DNA of 64,000 nucleotides, from NCBI RefSeq assembly GCF_015352455.1, contig NZ_JADKPN010000005.1, forward strand, positions 124,001-188,000. The letters run 5' to 3'. The notes under the pieces were generated by a model. It did not search any database. It was not told the DNA's origin and was given only the letters and a program-made list of their open reading frames with translations. Positions 1-8,936 of the stretch are shown piece by piece. The translations under genes were made by a program, and so were the position numbers. Every line of letters starts with the position of its first letter. The stretch's first letter is position 1. This DNA comes from Nocardioides islandensis (GTDB lineage: Bacteria > Actinomycetota > Actinomycetes > Propionibacteriales > Nocardioidaceae).

Positions 1-989
1 CGGTCGCCGTCGTCGGGTTCGACGTGGCGTCGCCGCAGGACACGGACGTGACCGCGGTGACCACGCCCAGCGAGACCGTCTACATGTCGCTCGACCACCT
101 GTACCTGGCCAGCTCGGCGTACCGCCTCGGCTGGCAGGCCTGCTGCTGGGACGTCCCCCGGCTCCCGACTCCGTCGTCCCCGGATGGATCCGCCGGGGAC
201 GACGGCACCACCTATCTCTACGACTTCGACCTCGACGGCACCGCGACGACGTACGCCGCCTCGGGCTCCGTCGCCGGCACGATCGCGGACCGCTGGTCGA
301 TGGACGAGAGCGGCGGCGTGCTGCGGATCGCCGTCGGGCCGACGACCAGGGCCGACCTGGGCAACGCGGTCGTCACCCTGTCGCGGTCGGGCAGCGACCT
401 GGTCGAGCGCGGGCGCGTCGACGGGCTCGGCGTCGGCGAGCAGGTCAAGGCGATGCGGTGGTTCGACGGGCTGGCCGTGATGGTCACCTTCCGGCAGACC
501 GACCCGTTCTACGCGATCGACCTGACCGACCCGGCCGCGCCGCGGCTGCTCGGCGTGCTGAAGATCCCGGGGTACTCCTCCTACCTGCACCCCCTCGGCG
601 ACCACCGGATGATCGGCATCGGGTCGGCCGCCGACCAGGAGACCGGCATCGTCTCCGGCGCGAAGGCGTCGCTGTTCGACGTGCACGACGTCACGGCGCC
701 GCGCGAGCTCGACACCGTCGACTACGGCCCGGGCACCATGGCGCAGGCCGAGTACGACCCGCGCCAGTTCACCTGGCTGCCGGACTCCCGGACGGCACTG
801 ACCGTCGTCGCGTCGGGGTACGACGGCACGGCGTACGTCTCGGTCCTGCACGTCGACGACTCGACGATGAGCACGACGAACGTGCCGCTGCCGTACCGCG
901 ACGACATCTCCCGCGTCCGGCTCGTGCCGCTGCCCGACGGCCGGGTCCTGCTGAGCACCGCGAGCAGCGTGTCGAGCTTCGCGCTCTGA
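1..989 (+). CDS. Beta-propeller domain protein, C-terminal part (5' truncated by window)
   Basis: The reading frame is open from base 3, so only the C-terminal 328 or so residues are present. It repeatedly shows blade-like motifs (YLYDFDLDG, FYAIDLTDPAAPRLLG, SLFDVHDVTAPRELD) with the 'DLTDPAAPR.LG' signature of the secreted actinobacterial beta-propeller family (Beta_propel type). These are usually extracellular lipoproteins or secreted proteins of unknown ligand. No signal peptide can be judged because the N-terminus lies outside the window. Family is inferred from motifs only. Confidence 0.7.
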   Translation, partial: VAVVGFDVASPQDTDVTAVTTPSETVYMSLDHLYLASSAYRLGWQACCWDVPRLPTPSSPDGSAGDDGTTYLYDFDLDGTATTYAASGSVAGTIADRWSMDESGGVLRIAVGPTTRADLGNAVVTLSRSGSDLVERGRVDGLGVGEQVKAMRWFDGLAVMVTFRQTDPFYAIDLTDPAAPRLLGVLKIPGYSSYLHPLGDHRMIGIGSAADQETGIVSGAKASLFDVHDVTAPRELDTVDYGPGTMAQAEYDPRQFTWLPDSRTALTVVASGYDGTAYVSVLHVDDSTMSTTNVPLPYRDDISRVRLVPLPDGRVLLSTASSVSSFAL

Positions 990-1020
990 CCGCGGCGAGG
1001 GGCGCCGTACTCTCGGGGAC

Positions 1021-1290
1021 ATGTGCCGCAACATCCGACCGCTGAACAACTTCGAGCCGCCGGCGACCAAGGACGAGGTCTACGCCGCGTCCCTGCAGTT
1101 CGTCCGCAAGGTCAGCGGCACGACGAAGCCGTCGCAGGTCAACGAGGAGGCGTTCAACCACGCGGTGCACGAGATCGCGCACATCACCCGGCACCTGCTC
1201 GAGGACTGGGTGACGACCGCGCCGCCGAAGAACCGCGAGGTCGAGGCCGAGAAGGCGCGGGCTCGCGCCCGGCTGAGGTACGGCACGTGA
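1021..1290 (+). CDS. DUF2277 domain-containing protein
   Basis: This 89-residue protein starts MCRNIRPLNNFEPPAT, the hallmark of the short, widely conserved DUF2277 family, whose biochemical role is unknown. The length matches the family. The stop TGA overlaps the GTG start of the downstream sirtuin gene (GTGA), so the two are probably translationally coupled. Soluble, with no signal peptide or membrane segment; the C-terminus is charged and helical (EVEAEKARARARLRYG). Confidence 0.85.
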   Translation: MCRNIRPLNNFEPPATKDEVYAASLQFVRKVSGTTKPSQVNEEAFNHAVHEIAHITRHLLEDWVTTAPPKNREVEAEKARARARLRYGT

Positions 1291-2105
1291 CGCTCATCTC
1301 GACCCGCTCGTCGTACGACGCGGCGCTGGCGCTCCTGCGCGACCGGCCACTCGTGGTGCTGACCGGCGCCGGGCTCTCGACCGACTCGGGCATCCCCGAC
1401 TACCGCGGGCCGGGCGCACCGGCGCGGATGCCGATGACGTACCAGGAGTTCGTGTCCGGACCGGCCGCCCAGCAGCGGTACTGGGGCCGCTCGCACCTCG
1501 GCTGGTCCCGGATGCGAGGTGCCGAGCCGAACGCCGGGCACGTCGCGCTCGCGGCCCTAGACCCGGAGCTGCTGATCACCCAGAACGTCGACGGCCTGCA
1601 CGAGCGCGCCGGCTCGCGGCGCATGGTCGCCCTGCACGGCCGGATCGCGGACGTGGTCTGCCTGTCGTGCCGGTCGGTCACCTCCCGGGCGTCGCTCCAG
1701 GCGCAGATGGCTTCCCTGAACCCCTCGTGGATCGCCACCCACTCCGGTGCGACTGCCCGGCCGGACGGCGACGTCGAGCTCGAGGACACCGCGGGGTTCG
1801 TGGTGCCGGCGTGCTCGTGCGGCGGCCCGCTCAAGCCGGACGTGGTGTTCTTCGGTGAGAACGTCCCCAAGGCCCGGGTGTCGCGCTGCTACGAGGCCGT
1901 GGACGCCCTCGAGTCGTCGGGCGGAGCACTGCTCTGCGTCGGCACGTCGCTGACGGTGATGAGCGGCTTCCGGTTCGTGCGCCGCGCGGCCAAGGCCGGC
2001 ACCCCGGTCGTCATCGTCAACCGGGGCGGTACCCGCGGCGACGAGCTGGCGACGTACAAGGTCGAGGCGGGCTGCACGGAGTTCCTGACGGAGCTCGCCG
2101 GCTGA
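1287..2105 (+). CDS. Sir2-family NAD-dependent protein deacetylase
   Basis: Predicted NAD+-dependent lysine deacylase (sirtuin) of 272 residues. The NAD-binding signature GAGLSTDSGIPDYRG is at residues 27-41, TQNVDGLH at 98-105, and the catalytic His117 in LHGR. The zinc ribbon has Cys125 and Cys128 (CLSC) and Cys176 and Cys178 (CSC), followed by KPDVVFFGE. The GTG start overlaps the DUF2277 stop and has GAGG about 8 bases upstream. A longer frame reading back into DUF2277 has no support. Substrates cannot be inferred from context. Confidence 0.9.
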   Translation: MTLISTRSSYDAALALLRDRPLVVLTGAGLSTDSGIPDYRGPGAPARMPMTYQEFVSGPAAQQRYWGRSHLGWSRMRGAEPNAGHVALAALDPELLITQNVDGLHERAGSRRMVALHGRIADVVCLSCRSVTSRASLQAQMASLNPSWIATHSGATARPDGDVELEDTAGFVVPACSCGGPLKPDVVFFGENVPKARVSRCYEAVDALESSGGALLCVGTSLTVMSGFRFVRRAAKAGTPVVIVNRGGTRGDELATYKVEAGCTEFLTELAG

Positions 2106-2111
2106 CGCCCG

Positions 2112-2213
2112 CTGGTCGAGGAAGGCGCGCCAGCGCCTGTCACGAGACCCGTTGACGGGGTTCGCGGTCATCTCGCCGGGTCTCGTGACGGGACTTCGTC
2201 CCTCCTCGACCGG
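2112..2213. repeat. Composite inverted repeat between convergent genes (TGGTCGAG/TCTCG family)
   Basis: Two copies of a dispersed intergenic unit face each other: CTGGTCGAGGA at 2112-2122 matches TCCTCGACCGG at 2203-2213, and GTCACGAGACCCG at 2139-2151 is a perfect inverted match to 2177-2189. The right-hand unit has its own short hairpin (GGAC-TTC-GTCC). It fills the gap between the convergent sirtuin and ideR genes, so it may act as a bidirectional terminator. That role is inferred. Confidence 0.75.
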
Positions 2214-2220
2214 CGGTTGG

Positions 2221-2913
2221 CTACTGCTTCCCCACGAAGATGTGCGCGGCGGCTTCCAGGTCGATCTCGGCGGTCTCGCCGCCGGAGCCGACGAGGACGC
2301 CGAGGTCGGTGGCGGTGACGCCGACGACCTTGTCGGGAAGCGCGCCGATGCGGCGGAGGGTCGACATCAGGAGCTCGTCCTTCTGGAGCTCCTCGGAGAT
2401 GCGGCGGACGCGCACCGAGGCCGGGTCGGACTCGGTGCCGGTCACGTCGGCGAGCGACACCATGCCGTCCATGAACTCCAGCGTCTCGCCGGCCTCACCG
2501 AGCTCGTCGAGGCCGGGGATGGGGTTGCCGTACGGCGACTCGGTGGGGTGGCCCAGCAGGTCGACCAGCCGGCGCTCGACGGTCTCGGACATCACGTGCT
2601 CCCAGCGGCAGGCCTCGGCGTGGACCAGCTCCCAGTCCAGCCCGATCACGTCGGTGAGCAGGCGCTCGGCGAGCCGGTGCTTGCGCATCACGCGGGTGGC
2701 CAGGCGCATGCCCTCCTCGGTCAGCTCGAGGTGGCGGTCGCCCTCGACGGTGACCAGGCCGTCCCGCTCCATCCGGGCGACGGTCTGCGACACGGTCGGC
2801 CCGCTCTGGTGCAGCCGCTCGGCGATGCGGGCACGCAGCGGGACGATGTCCTCCTCGACCAGCTCGTAGATGGTCCGGAGGTACATCTCCGTGGTGTCGA
2901 TCAGGTCGCTCAC
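2221..2913 (-). CDS. ideR: Iron-dependent transcriptional repressor, DtxR/IdeR family
   Basis: 230-residue Fe(II)-responsive repressor of iron uptake and storage genes. From the GTG at 2913 residue numbering coincides with mycobacterial IdeR: Met10, Cys102, Glu105 and His106 (metal site 1) and His79, Glu83 and His98 (site 2) are all present, in TTEMYLRTIYEL and HAEACRWEHVM. Helix-turn-helix around RIAERLHQSGPTVSQTVARM (residues 29-48), with an SH3-like C-terminal region. This numbering decides the start over the ATG at 2931. Divergent from the photolyase gene. Confidence 0.9.
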   Translation of the reverse strand: MSDLIDTTEMYLRTIYELVEEDIVPLRARIAERLHQSGPTVSQTVARMERDGLVTVEGDRHLELTEEGMRLATRVMRKHRLAERLLTDVIGLDWELVHAEACRWEHVMSETVERRLVDLLGHPTESPYGNPIPGLDELGEAGETLEFMDGMVSLADVTGTESDPASVRVRRISEELQKDELLMSTLRRIGALPDKVVGVTATDLGVLVGSGGETAEIDLEAAAHIFVGKQ

Positions 2914-2958
2914 CGGCTCATTCTGACGCATGGGGGAAGGCCCTGGCAGAGTGGAGAG

Positions 2959-4257
2959 ATGCCCGCAGTCATGTGGTTCCGGCGCGACCTGCGCCTCTCG
3001 GACAACCCGGCACTGCTCGAGGCGGCGGCCCGCGACGGCGAGGTGCTCCCGCTGTTCGTCGTGGACCCCGCCCTCTGGGGGCCCAGCGGTCCGTCCCGCC
3101 GGCACTACCTCGGCGAGTCGCTGAAGGACCTCGACCGACGCATCGGCCTGGTCGTCCGCACCGGCGACCCGGTCACCGAGGTCGTCCGCGCGGCCCGCGA
3201 GGCCGGCGCCGACCAGGTGCACGTCGCCGCCGACTACGGCCCCTACGGCAGTGCCCGCGACGAGAAGGTCGACGCGGCGCTGGCCGACCACGACATCGAG
3301 CTGGTCCGCACGGGATCGCCGTACGCCGTGGCGCCGGGCCGGGTGACCAAGGGCGACGGCACGCCGTACCAGGTGTACACACCCTTCTTCCGCGCCTGGC
3401 AGGAGCACGGCTGGCGCGACCCGGCCGGCGACCTCGGCGAGGTGGGCTGGCTGACCGCCGACTCCGACGGCGTACCGGCCGAGGACCTGCCCGACGGCCT
3501 CGACCTGCCCGACGCCGGCGAGGAGGCGGCGCAGCGGCGCTGGCGGGACTACCGGCGCGACAAGCTCGAGGCCTACGACCGCGAGCGCGACCGGCCCGAC
3601 CTCGACGCCACCTCGCACATGTCGGTGCACCTCAAGTGGGGCGAGATCCACCCGCGCACGCTGCTCAAGGACCTCGAGGGCATGCGCGGGAAGGGCGCCC
3701 AGACCTACCGGCAGGAGCTGGCCTGGCGCGAGTTCTACGCCGACGTCCTGTTCCACCGGCCCGACTCGGCGCGGGACTACCTCAAGCCCGAGTTCGCCCG
3801 GATGGACTACGACGTGCCCGGCGACCAGCTCGCCGCCTGGCGCGAGGGCCGCACCGGATTCCCCATCGTCGACGCCGGGATGCGCCAGCTCCGCGCGACC
3901 GGCTGGATGCACAACCGGGTCCGGATGATCGTCGCCAGCTTCCTGGTCAAGGACCTGCACGTCGAGTGGCAGCACGGCGCGCGGCACTTCCTGCACTGGC
4001 TGGTCGACGGCGACCTCGCCTCCAACCAGCACGGCTGGCAGTGGACGGCCGGCTGCGGCACCGACGCCGCGCCGTACTTCCGCGTCTTCAACCCGGTCAC
4101 CCAGGGCAAGAAGTTCGACCCCGACGGCGCGTACATCCGCCGCTGGGTCCCCGAGCTGCGCGACGCCGCCGACCCGCACGAGCCGGTCGACCCGATCGTC
4201 GACCACGCGGAGGAGCGGGTCGAGGCGCTGGCCAGGTACGAGAGGATCCGAAGATGA
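2959..4257 (+). CDS. phrB: Deoxyribodipyrimidine photo-lyase (cryptochrome/photolyase family)
   Basis: 432-residue FAD-dependent light-driven repair enzyme for cyclobutane pyrimidine dimers. The N-terminal antenna domain starts MPAVMWFRRDLRLSDNPAL. The FAD-binding C-terminal half shows HLKWGEIHPRTLL, the ELAWREFYADVLF block, GFPIVDAGMRQLRATGWMHNR and DGDLASNQHGWQWTAGCGTDAAPYFRVFNP, which are diagnostic for class I CPD photolyases. The ATG at 2959 is the start, after GTGGAGAG. The open frame upstream is antisense to ideR and is rejected. Confidence 0.92.
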   Translation: MPAVMWFRRDLRLSDNPALLEAAARDGEVLPLFVVDPALWGPSGPSRRHYLGESLKDLDRRIGLVVRTGDPVTEVVRAAREAGADQVHVAADYGPYGSARDEKVDAALADHDIELVRTGSPYAVAPGRVTKGDGTPYQVYTPFFRAWQEHGWRDPAGDLGEVGWLTADSDGVPAEDLPDGLDLPDAGEEAAQRRWRDYRRDKLEAYDRERDRPDLDATSHMSVHLKWGEIHPRTLLKDLEGMRGKGAQTYRQELAWREFYADVLFHRPDSARDYLKPEFARMDYDVPGDQLAAWREGRTGFPIVDAGMRQLRATGWMHNRVRMIVASFLVKDLHVEWQHGARHFLHWLVDGDLASNQHGWQWTAGCGTDAAPYFRVFNPVTQGKKFDPDGAYIRRWVPELRDAADPHEPVDPIVDHAEERVEALARYERIRR

Positions 4258-4327
4258 TTACCCCAGCGAATCGCTCGCTCCCCCCGCTTCGCTCCTCCCG
4301 CTCACGATTCCCCGGGGACCCCAACAG

Positions 4328-5095
4328 ATGACCGACCTGCTCGTCCCCGCCCGGTTCTGCGGACCCCCGTCGTCCGGCAACGGCGGCTGGACGTCCGGCG
4401 CGATGGCCGAGCTCGTCCACGAGCACCCGCACGACCACGGCCAGCCGTGGCCGCCCATCAGGGTGACCCTGCGCCGGCCGCCGCCGCTGGACCGGGAGGT
4501 ACCGGCCACCGAGACCGACGGAGTCACCACCGCGGCCGACGACGAGGGCCCGGTGGCCGACGCCCGCCGGTCCGAGACGCCGCTGACCGAGGTGGAGGCG
4601 GTCGACGCGGCGACGGCCCGAGCGGCCGAGGCGTCGTACGCCGGCTGGCACTCCCACCCCTTCCCGACCTGCTTCACCTGCGGTCCCGACCGCGCCGAGG
4701 GTGACGGGCTGCGGATCTTCCCCGGCCCGGTCGACGACCTCGACGGCACGACCCGTGTGGCCGCGGTCTGGACGCCGCACGCGAGCACCGCCGAGGACTG
4801 GCACACCTACGAGGACGAGCAGCGCCGTGCCTCGATCCCCTGCACCTGGGCGGCGCTCGACTGCCCCGGCGGCTGGTCGGGCGACCTCGCGGCGTACCCC
4901 TCGGTCCTGGGCCGGATGACGGCGCGCATCGACGCCCTTCCCGTCGTCGGCGAGGAGCACGTGGTCGTCGGCCACTTCCGCGGCCGCGAGGGCCGCAAGT
5001 CGTTCACCGCCTCGACGCTGTACGACGTCGACGGCCGCGTCGTCGCCACCGCCGAGCACGTCTGGGTCCAGGTCGACCCGACCGAGTTCCGGTAG
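4328..5095 (+). CDS. Hotdog-fold thioesterase-like protein of unknown substrate
   Basis: 255-residue soluble protein. ARFCGPPSSGNGGWTSGAMA near the N-terminus and a second half with HSHPFPTCFTCGPDR resemble the actinobacterial acyl-CoA thioesterase-like (double-hotdog) proteins, where SGNGG/Y is typical. The CFTCG motif could bind metal but no second Cys pair is seen. It follows the photolyase after about 70 bases of repetitive sequence. Substrate and pathway are unknown. Confidence 0.55.
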   Translation: MTDLLVPARFCGPPSSGNGGWTSGAMAELVHEHPHDHGQPWPPIRVTLRRPPPLDREVPATETDGVTTAADDEGPVADARRSETPLTEVEAVDAATARAAEASYAGWHSHPFPTCFTCGPDRAEGDGLRIFPGPVDDLDGTTRVAAVWTPHASTAEDWHTYEDEQRRASIPCTWAALDCPGGWSGDLAAYPSVLGRMTARIDALPVVGEEHVVVGHFRGREGRKSFTASTLYDVDGRVVATAEHVWVQVDPTEFR

Positions 5096-5146
5096 CCGGT
5101 TCGCCGGCTTGGCTCCTCAGACGAGTCGCGCCCTAGGATGACGCCC

Positions 5147-6742
5147 GTGGCTTTGAACGATCCAATCGACGTGCCCTGGTGGCGGGACGCCGTCGTCTAC
5201 CAGGTCTACGTCCGCTCCTTCGCCGACGCGAACGGCGACGGCATGGGCGACCTGAAGGGCATCACGAAGCGCCTCCCGTACCTCGCCGACCTCGGCGTGG
5301 ACGCGCTCTGGATCACGCCGTTCTACCCGAGCCCGCAGCACGACGCCGGGTACGACGTCAGCGACTACGTCGACGTCGACCCGCGCTTCGGCGACCTCGC
5401 GGACGCCGACGCGCTCCTGCGCAAGGCGCACGCGCTCGGCCTCAAGGTGATCGTCGACCTCGTGCCCAACCACACCTCCGACGAGCACGAGTGGTTCCAG
5501 AAGGCGCTGGCCTCGGAGCCCGGCAGCCCGGAGCGCGAGCGGTACCTCTTCCGCACGGGCAAGGGCCGCGGCGGCCAGCAGCCCCCGAACAACTGGGGCT
5601 CCGTGTTCGGCGGCATCGCCTGGGAGCGGATCGAGGACGGCCCCGCCGGATCGACCCAGTGGTACCTCCACCTCTTCGACAAGACCCAGCCCGACCTGAA
5701 CTGGCGCAACCCCGAGGTGCGGCAGATGTTCGTCGACGTGCTCCGCTTCTGGCTGGACCGCGGCGTGGACGGCTTCCGGGTCGACGTGGCCCACGGGCTG
5801 TTCAAGCACGAGTCGCTGCGCGACGAGAAGTCCGACCACCCCAGCTCGCGGCACGTCGAGTCGCTGCTGGAGACCGACACCAAGGACGAGCCGATGTGGG
5901 ACCAGCCCGAGGTGCACGACGTGTACCGCGACTGGCACCAGGTCCTGGCCGAGTACGACGGCGACCGGATGGCCGTCGCCGAGGCGTGGACCCAGACGCC
6001 CGAGCGCACCGCGGCGTACGTCCGTCCCGACGAGCTCCAGCAGGCCTTCAACTTCGCCTGGCTGCTGGCCACGTGGGACGCCGCGGACATGGCCGACTGC
6101 ATCCGCCGTACCTTCGCCACCCTCGACCCGGTCGGCGCGAACCCCACGTGGGTGCTCTCGAACCACGACGTGGTGCGGCACGCGACCCGCTACGGCGGCG
6201 GCCGGGTCGGCGTGGCGCGCGCCCGTGCCGCCACGCTGGCGATGCTCGCGCTGCCCGGGTCGTCGTACCTCTACCAGGGCGAGGAGCTCGGCCTGGAGAG
6301 CGTCGACGTCCCCGAGGAGCTGCGACAGGACCCCGCGTGGTTCCGCACCGGCGAGTTCTGGCGCGACCACTGCCGCGTGCCGATGCCGTGGAGCGGCACC
6401 CGGGCGCCGTTCGGGTTCGGCGGCCGCACCCAGCCGTGGCTCCCGATGCCCGCCGGGTGGAAGGACCTCACTGTCGAGGCCCAGACCGGCAAGCGCGGGT
6501 CGACGCTGGAGCTCTACCGCAAGGCGCTCAAGGTGCGCCGTACCTTCGCCGCCACCGCCCCGCGCGACGTCGAGATCCTCGACCGCGCCAAGACGGTGCT
6601 CGCGTTCGAGCGCGGGCCGATCACGGTGGTGCTCAACGCCGGCAAGCGCCCGGTCTCGCTGCCCCGGGGCAAGGTCCTGCTCAACAGCGGCCGGCTGGTC
6701 GACGGCAAGCTGCCGCCGGACACCGCCGTCTGGATCCGCTGA
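5147..6742 (+). CDS. Glycoside hydrolase family 13 (alpha-glucosidase-type) enzyme
   Basis: 531-residue alpha-glucan-active (beta/alpha)8 enzyme, probably cytoplasmic alpha-glucosidase or oligo-1,6-glucosidase-like. The N-terminus shows WWRDAVVYQVYVRSFAD. Conserved GH13 blocks are VIVDLVPNHTS, GFRVDVAHG (nucleophile Asp), MAVAEAW (acid/base Glu) and WVLSNHDVVRH (transition-state Asp). Start: GTG at 5147 because TAGGA at 5134-5138 is 8 bases upstream; the ATG at 5138 overlaps that site. It ends 3 bases from the convergent MarR gene. Confidence 0.88.
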   Translation: MALNDPIDVPWWRDAVVYQVYVRSFADANGDGMGDLKGITKRLPYLADLGVDALWITPFYPSPQHDAGYDVSDYVDVDPRFGDLADADALLRKAHALGLKVIVDLVPNHTSDEHEWFQKALASEPGSPERERYLFRTGKGRGGQQPPNNWGSVFGGIAWERIEDGPAGSTQWYLHLFDKTQPDLNWRNPEVRQMFVDVLRFWLDRGVDGFRVDVAHGLFKHESLRDEKSDHPSSRHVESLLETDTKDEPMWDQPEVHDVYRDWHQVLAEYDGDRMAVAEAWTQTPERTAAYVRPDELQQAFNFAWLLATWDAADMADCIRRTFATLDPVGANPTWVLSNHDVVRHATRYGGGRVGVARARAATLAMLALPGSSYLYQGEELGLESVDVPEELRQDPAWFRTGEFWRDHCRVPMPWSGTRAPFGFGGRTQPWLPMPAGWKDLTVEAQTGKRGSTLELYRKALKVRRTFAATAPRDVEILDRAKTVLAFERGPITVVLNAGKRPVSLPRGKVLLNSGRLVDGKLPPDTAVWIR

Positions 6743-6745
6743 CCG

Positions 6746-7225
6746 TCAGCTCGAGCGGGTGAGCTCGCGCGCCGGCAGGTCGGCGGCGTCAAGGGCCCGG
6801 TTGTAGCGACCGAGGGCGGCGACGAACCCGGCCAGGTCACGCTCGGACCAGTCGCCCAGCCGCTCGTCGAGCCACTCCCGGCGTTGCCCCGCCACCTCGG
6901 CCAGCCGCTCCCGGCCCTCCTCGCTGACCGAGACGAGCATCGCGCGCCCGTCCTCGGGATCGCTCACCCGCGCCAGCAGGCCGAGGTCGGTGAGGTGGGT
7001 GACCTGGCGGCTGATCGCGCCCTTGTCGATCGTGAACTGCTCGGCGATCTCGGAGGCGCGCAGCGGACCGCGCTCGGCCACGAAGGCGAGCATGAGGTAC
7101 GACGCCGGGGCCAGGTCGGGGTGCACGGCTCGCGCCCGGTCGGCGATGACGCGGCGGATGCGCCGGACCATCACGGCGACCTCGTGCTCGAGGTCGCCGA
7201 GGATCTCTGCCCGCTGGCGGGTCAT
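6746..7225 (-). CDS. MarR-family transcriptional regulator
   Basis: 159-residue winged-helix regulator. Recognition region RASEIAEQFTIDKGAISRQVTHLTDLGLLARV and wing DPEDGRAMLVSVSEEG are typical MarR features. Its ATG overlaps the stop of the upstream MFS gene (ATGA, 7222-7225), so pump and regulator form one operon. MarR proteins usually repress their own operon and are released by the drug or phenolic ligand. Candidate operators are the inverted repeats at 8937-8968, upstream of the pump. Confidence 0.88.
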   Translation of the reverse strand: MTRQRAEILGDLEHEVAVMVRRIRRVIADRARAVHPDLAPASYLMLAFVAERGPLRASEIAEQFTIDKGAISRQVTHLTDLGLLARVSDPEDGRAMLVSVSEEGRERLAEVAGQRREWLDERLGDWSERDLAGFVAALGRYNRALDAADLPARELTRSS

Positions 7226-8913
7226 CGCGAGGGCACCTGCTCGGGGCCGACCTGGGTGGTGGACCCGGGCTTGATTTCGAGACGGCTCGCGCCCGGTCGC
7301 TCCGCGCCCGAACGCCGAGCCTCCTCAATCTCCTCGCTATCCTCCGCCGGGCTCGCAAGCTCGCCCACCGGAGCGCTCGGAATTTCGTCGGCGCGCTGGA
7401 TGGTCGTGCGCAGCGGAACCTCGCGGATGAACAGCACGCACACGAACGCTGCCACAGCGAACGGCACCGCGACCATGAAGATGTGGCCGGTCGCCTCACC
7501 GAATGCCGCCTCGACGGCCGCGCGCAGCGGCGCCGGCAGGGTGTCGAGGTCGGGGATCGAGTGGCTCTGGTGTCCGCCGCCGAGGGACGTCGCCACCTGG
7601 TGGCTGAGCACCGCGCCGAGGGCCGAGACGCCGATCGAGCCACCCATGCTGCGGAAGAACGCCACCACGGAGCTCGCGACGCCCATGTCGGACTGGGCGG
7701 TGTTGTTCTGGACCGCGAGGACGAGGTTCTGCATGGTCGCGCCCAGGCCGATGCCGAGGATCGCCATGTAGACGCCGATGTGCCACAGCGAGGTGGTGCC
7801 GTCCATGGTGGCCAGCAGCGAGAGGCCGACGATCACGGTCACCATGCCGCCGACCAGGAACCGCTTCCAGGTGCCGGTGCGGCTGATGATCCGGCCGGTG
7901 AGCATGCTCGAGAGGGCCAGGCCGAGGACCATGTTCATCGACATCAGGCCGGCCTGGGTCGGGCTCATGCCGCGCGAGAGCTGGAAGTACTGGCTGAGGT
8001 AGACCGTCGACCCGAACATCGCCACGCCGATGAGGATCGAGGCCGCGGTCGACAGAGTGGTGGTGCGGTCCTGGAAGAGGCGCAGCGGGATCACCGGCTC
8101 GACGGCCACGCGCGCCTCGACGTAGATCGCGAAGGCCAGCACGAGCAGGCCGCCGACCACGAGCGCGATGCTGGTGGCGGACATCCAGGCGAAGCTGTTG
8201 CCGGCCAGGGAGACCCACACGAGGAGCACGCTCACGCCGCCGACGATGAGGGTCGCGCCGAGGTAGTCGATGTGCACCTCGCGGCGTACGACGGGCAGGT
8301 GCAGCGTCTTCTGCAGCACCGCGAACGCGGCCGCGGCCACCGGGAGGCCGACGAAGAAGCACCAGCGCCAGCCGAGTCCCGGGGTGTCGACGATGAGGCC
8401 GCCGATGAGCGGGCCGGAGACGGTGGCCAGGGCGAACGTGGCGCCGATGTAGCCGGAGTAGCGCCCGCGCTCGCGCGGCGTCACCATGCTCGCGATGACG
8501 ACCTGGACCAGCGCCGTCAGGCCGCCGACGCCGAGGCCCTGGAAGGCTCGCGCGCCGATCAGCACGCCCATGGACGGCGCGAAGCCGGCCACGACCGAGC
8601 CGACCGAGAAGATCACCAGCGCCACCTGGACCAGCAGCTTCTTGCTGAAGAGGTCCGCGAGCTTGCCCCAGATCGGCGTGCTCGCCGTCATGGTCAGCAG
8701 CGTCGCGACGACCACCCAGGTGTAGCCGGTCTGGCTGCCGTGGAGGTCGCTGACGATCGCCGGCAGCGCGTTCGACACCACGGTGCTGGAGAGCATCGCG
8801 ACGAACATCGCCAGGAGGAGGCCGGTCAGGGCCTCGAGCACCTCGCGGTGCGTCATCTTCCCGGCGGTCTCCGCGGAGCTGAGGGGGGTGGTCGTGGCTG
8901 ACAAGACAGACAT
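7222..8913 (-). CDS. MFS drug-efflux transporter, DHA2 (EmrB/QacA, 14-TM) family
   Basis: 563-residue proton-driven multidrug exporter of the inner membrane. Motif A-like GKLADLFSKK follows TM2, motif C-type GPLIGGLIVD is in TM5, and there are about 14 hydrophobic segments. After the last TM (residues about 480-500) a charged cytoplasmic tail of some 55 residues carries EIPSAPVGELASPAED and RRSGAERPGASRLE. The DNA of that tail resembles the dispersed palindromic repeat family, so the tail may be repeat-derived. Start ATG 8913 gives MSVLSATTTPLSS; its SD is weak. Co-transcribed with the MarR gene. Confidence 0.9.
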   Translation of the reverse strand: MSVLSATTTPLSSAETAGKMTHREVLEALTGLLLAMFVAMLSSTVVSNALPAIVSDLHGSQTGYTWVVVATLLTMTASTPIWGKLADLFSKKLLVQVALVIFSVGSVVAGFAPSMGVLIGARAFQGLGVGGLTALVQVVIASMVTPRERGRYSGYIGATFALATVSGPLIGGLIVDTPGLGWRWCFFVGLPVAAAAFAVLQKTLHLPVVRREVHIDYLGATLIVGGVSVLLVWVSLAGNSFAWMSATSIALVVGGLLVLAFAIYVEARVAVEPVIPLRLFQDRTTTLSTAASILIGVAMFGSTVYLSQYFQLSRGMSPTQAGLMSMNMVLGLALSSMLTGRIISRTGTWKRFLVGGMVTVIVGLSLLATMDGTTSLWHIGVYMAILGIGLGATMQNLVLAVQNNTAQSDMGVASSVVAFFRSMGGSIGVSALGAVLSHQVATSLGGGHQSHSIPDLDTLPAPLRAAVEAAFGEATGHIFMVAVPFAVAAFVCVLFIREVPLRTTIQRADEIPSAPVGELASPAEDSEEIEEARRSGAERPGASRLEIKPGSTTQVGPEQVPSR

Positions 8914-8936
8914 CTCGATTCGTGGTCGGCGTACTG

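Noticed and set aside
2221..4206. A 661-residue minus-strand frame covering ideR and the photolyase
   Set aside because: Only its last 230 residues match IdeR; the rest is antisense to the photolyase and has no family motifs.
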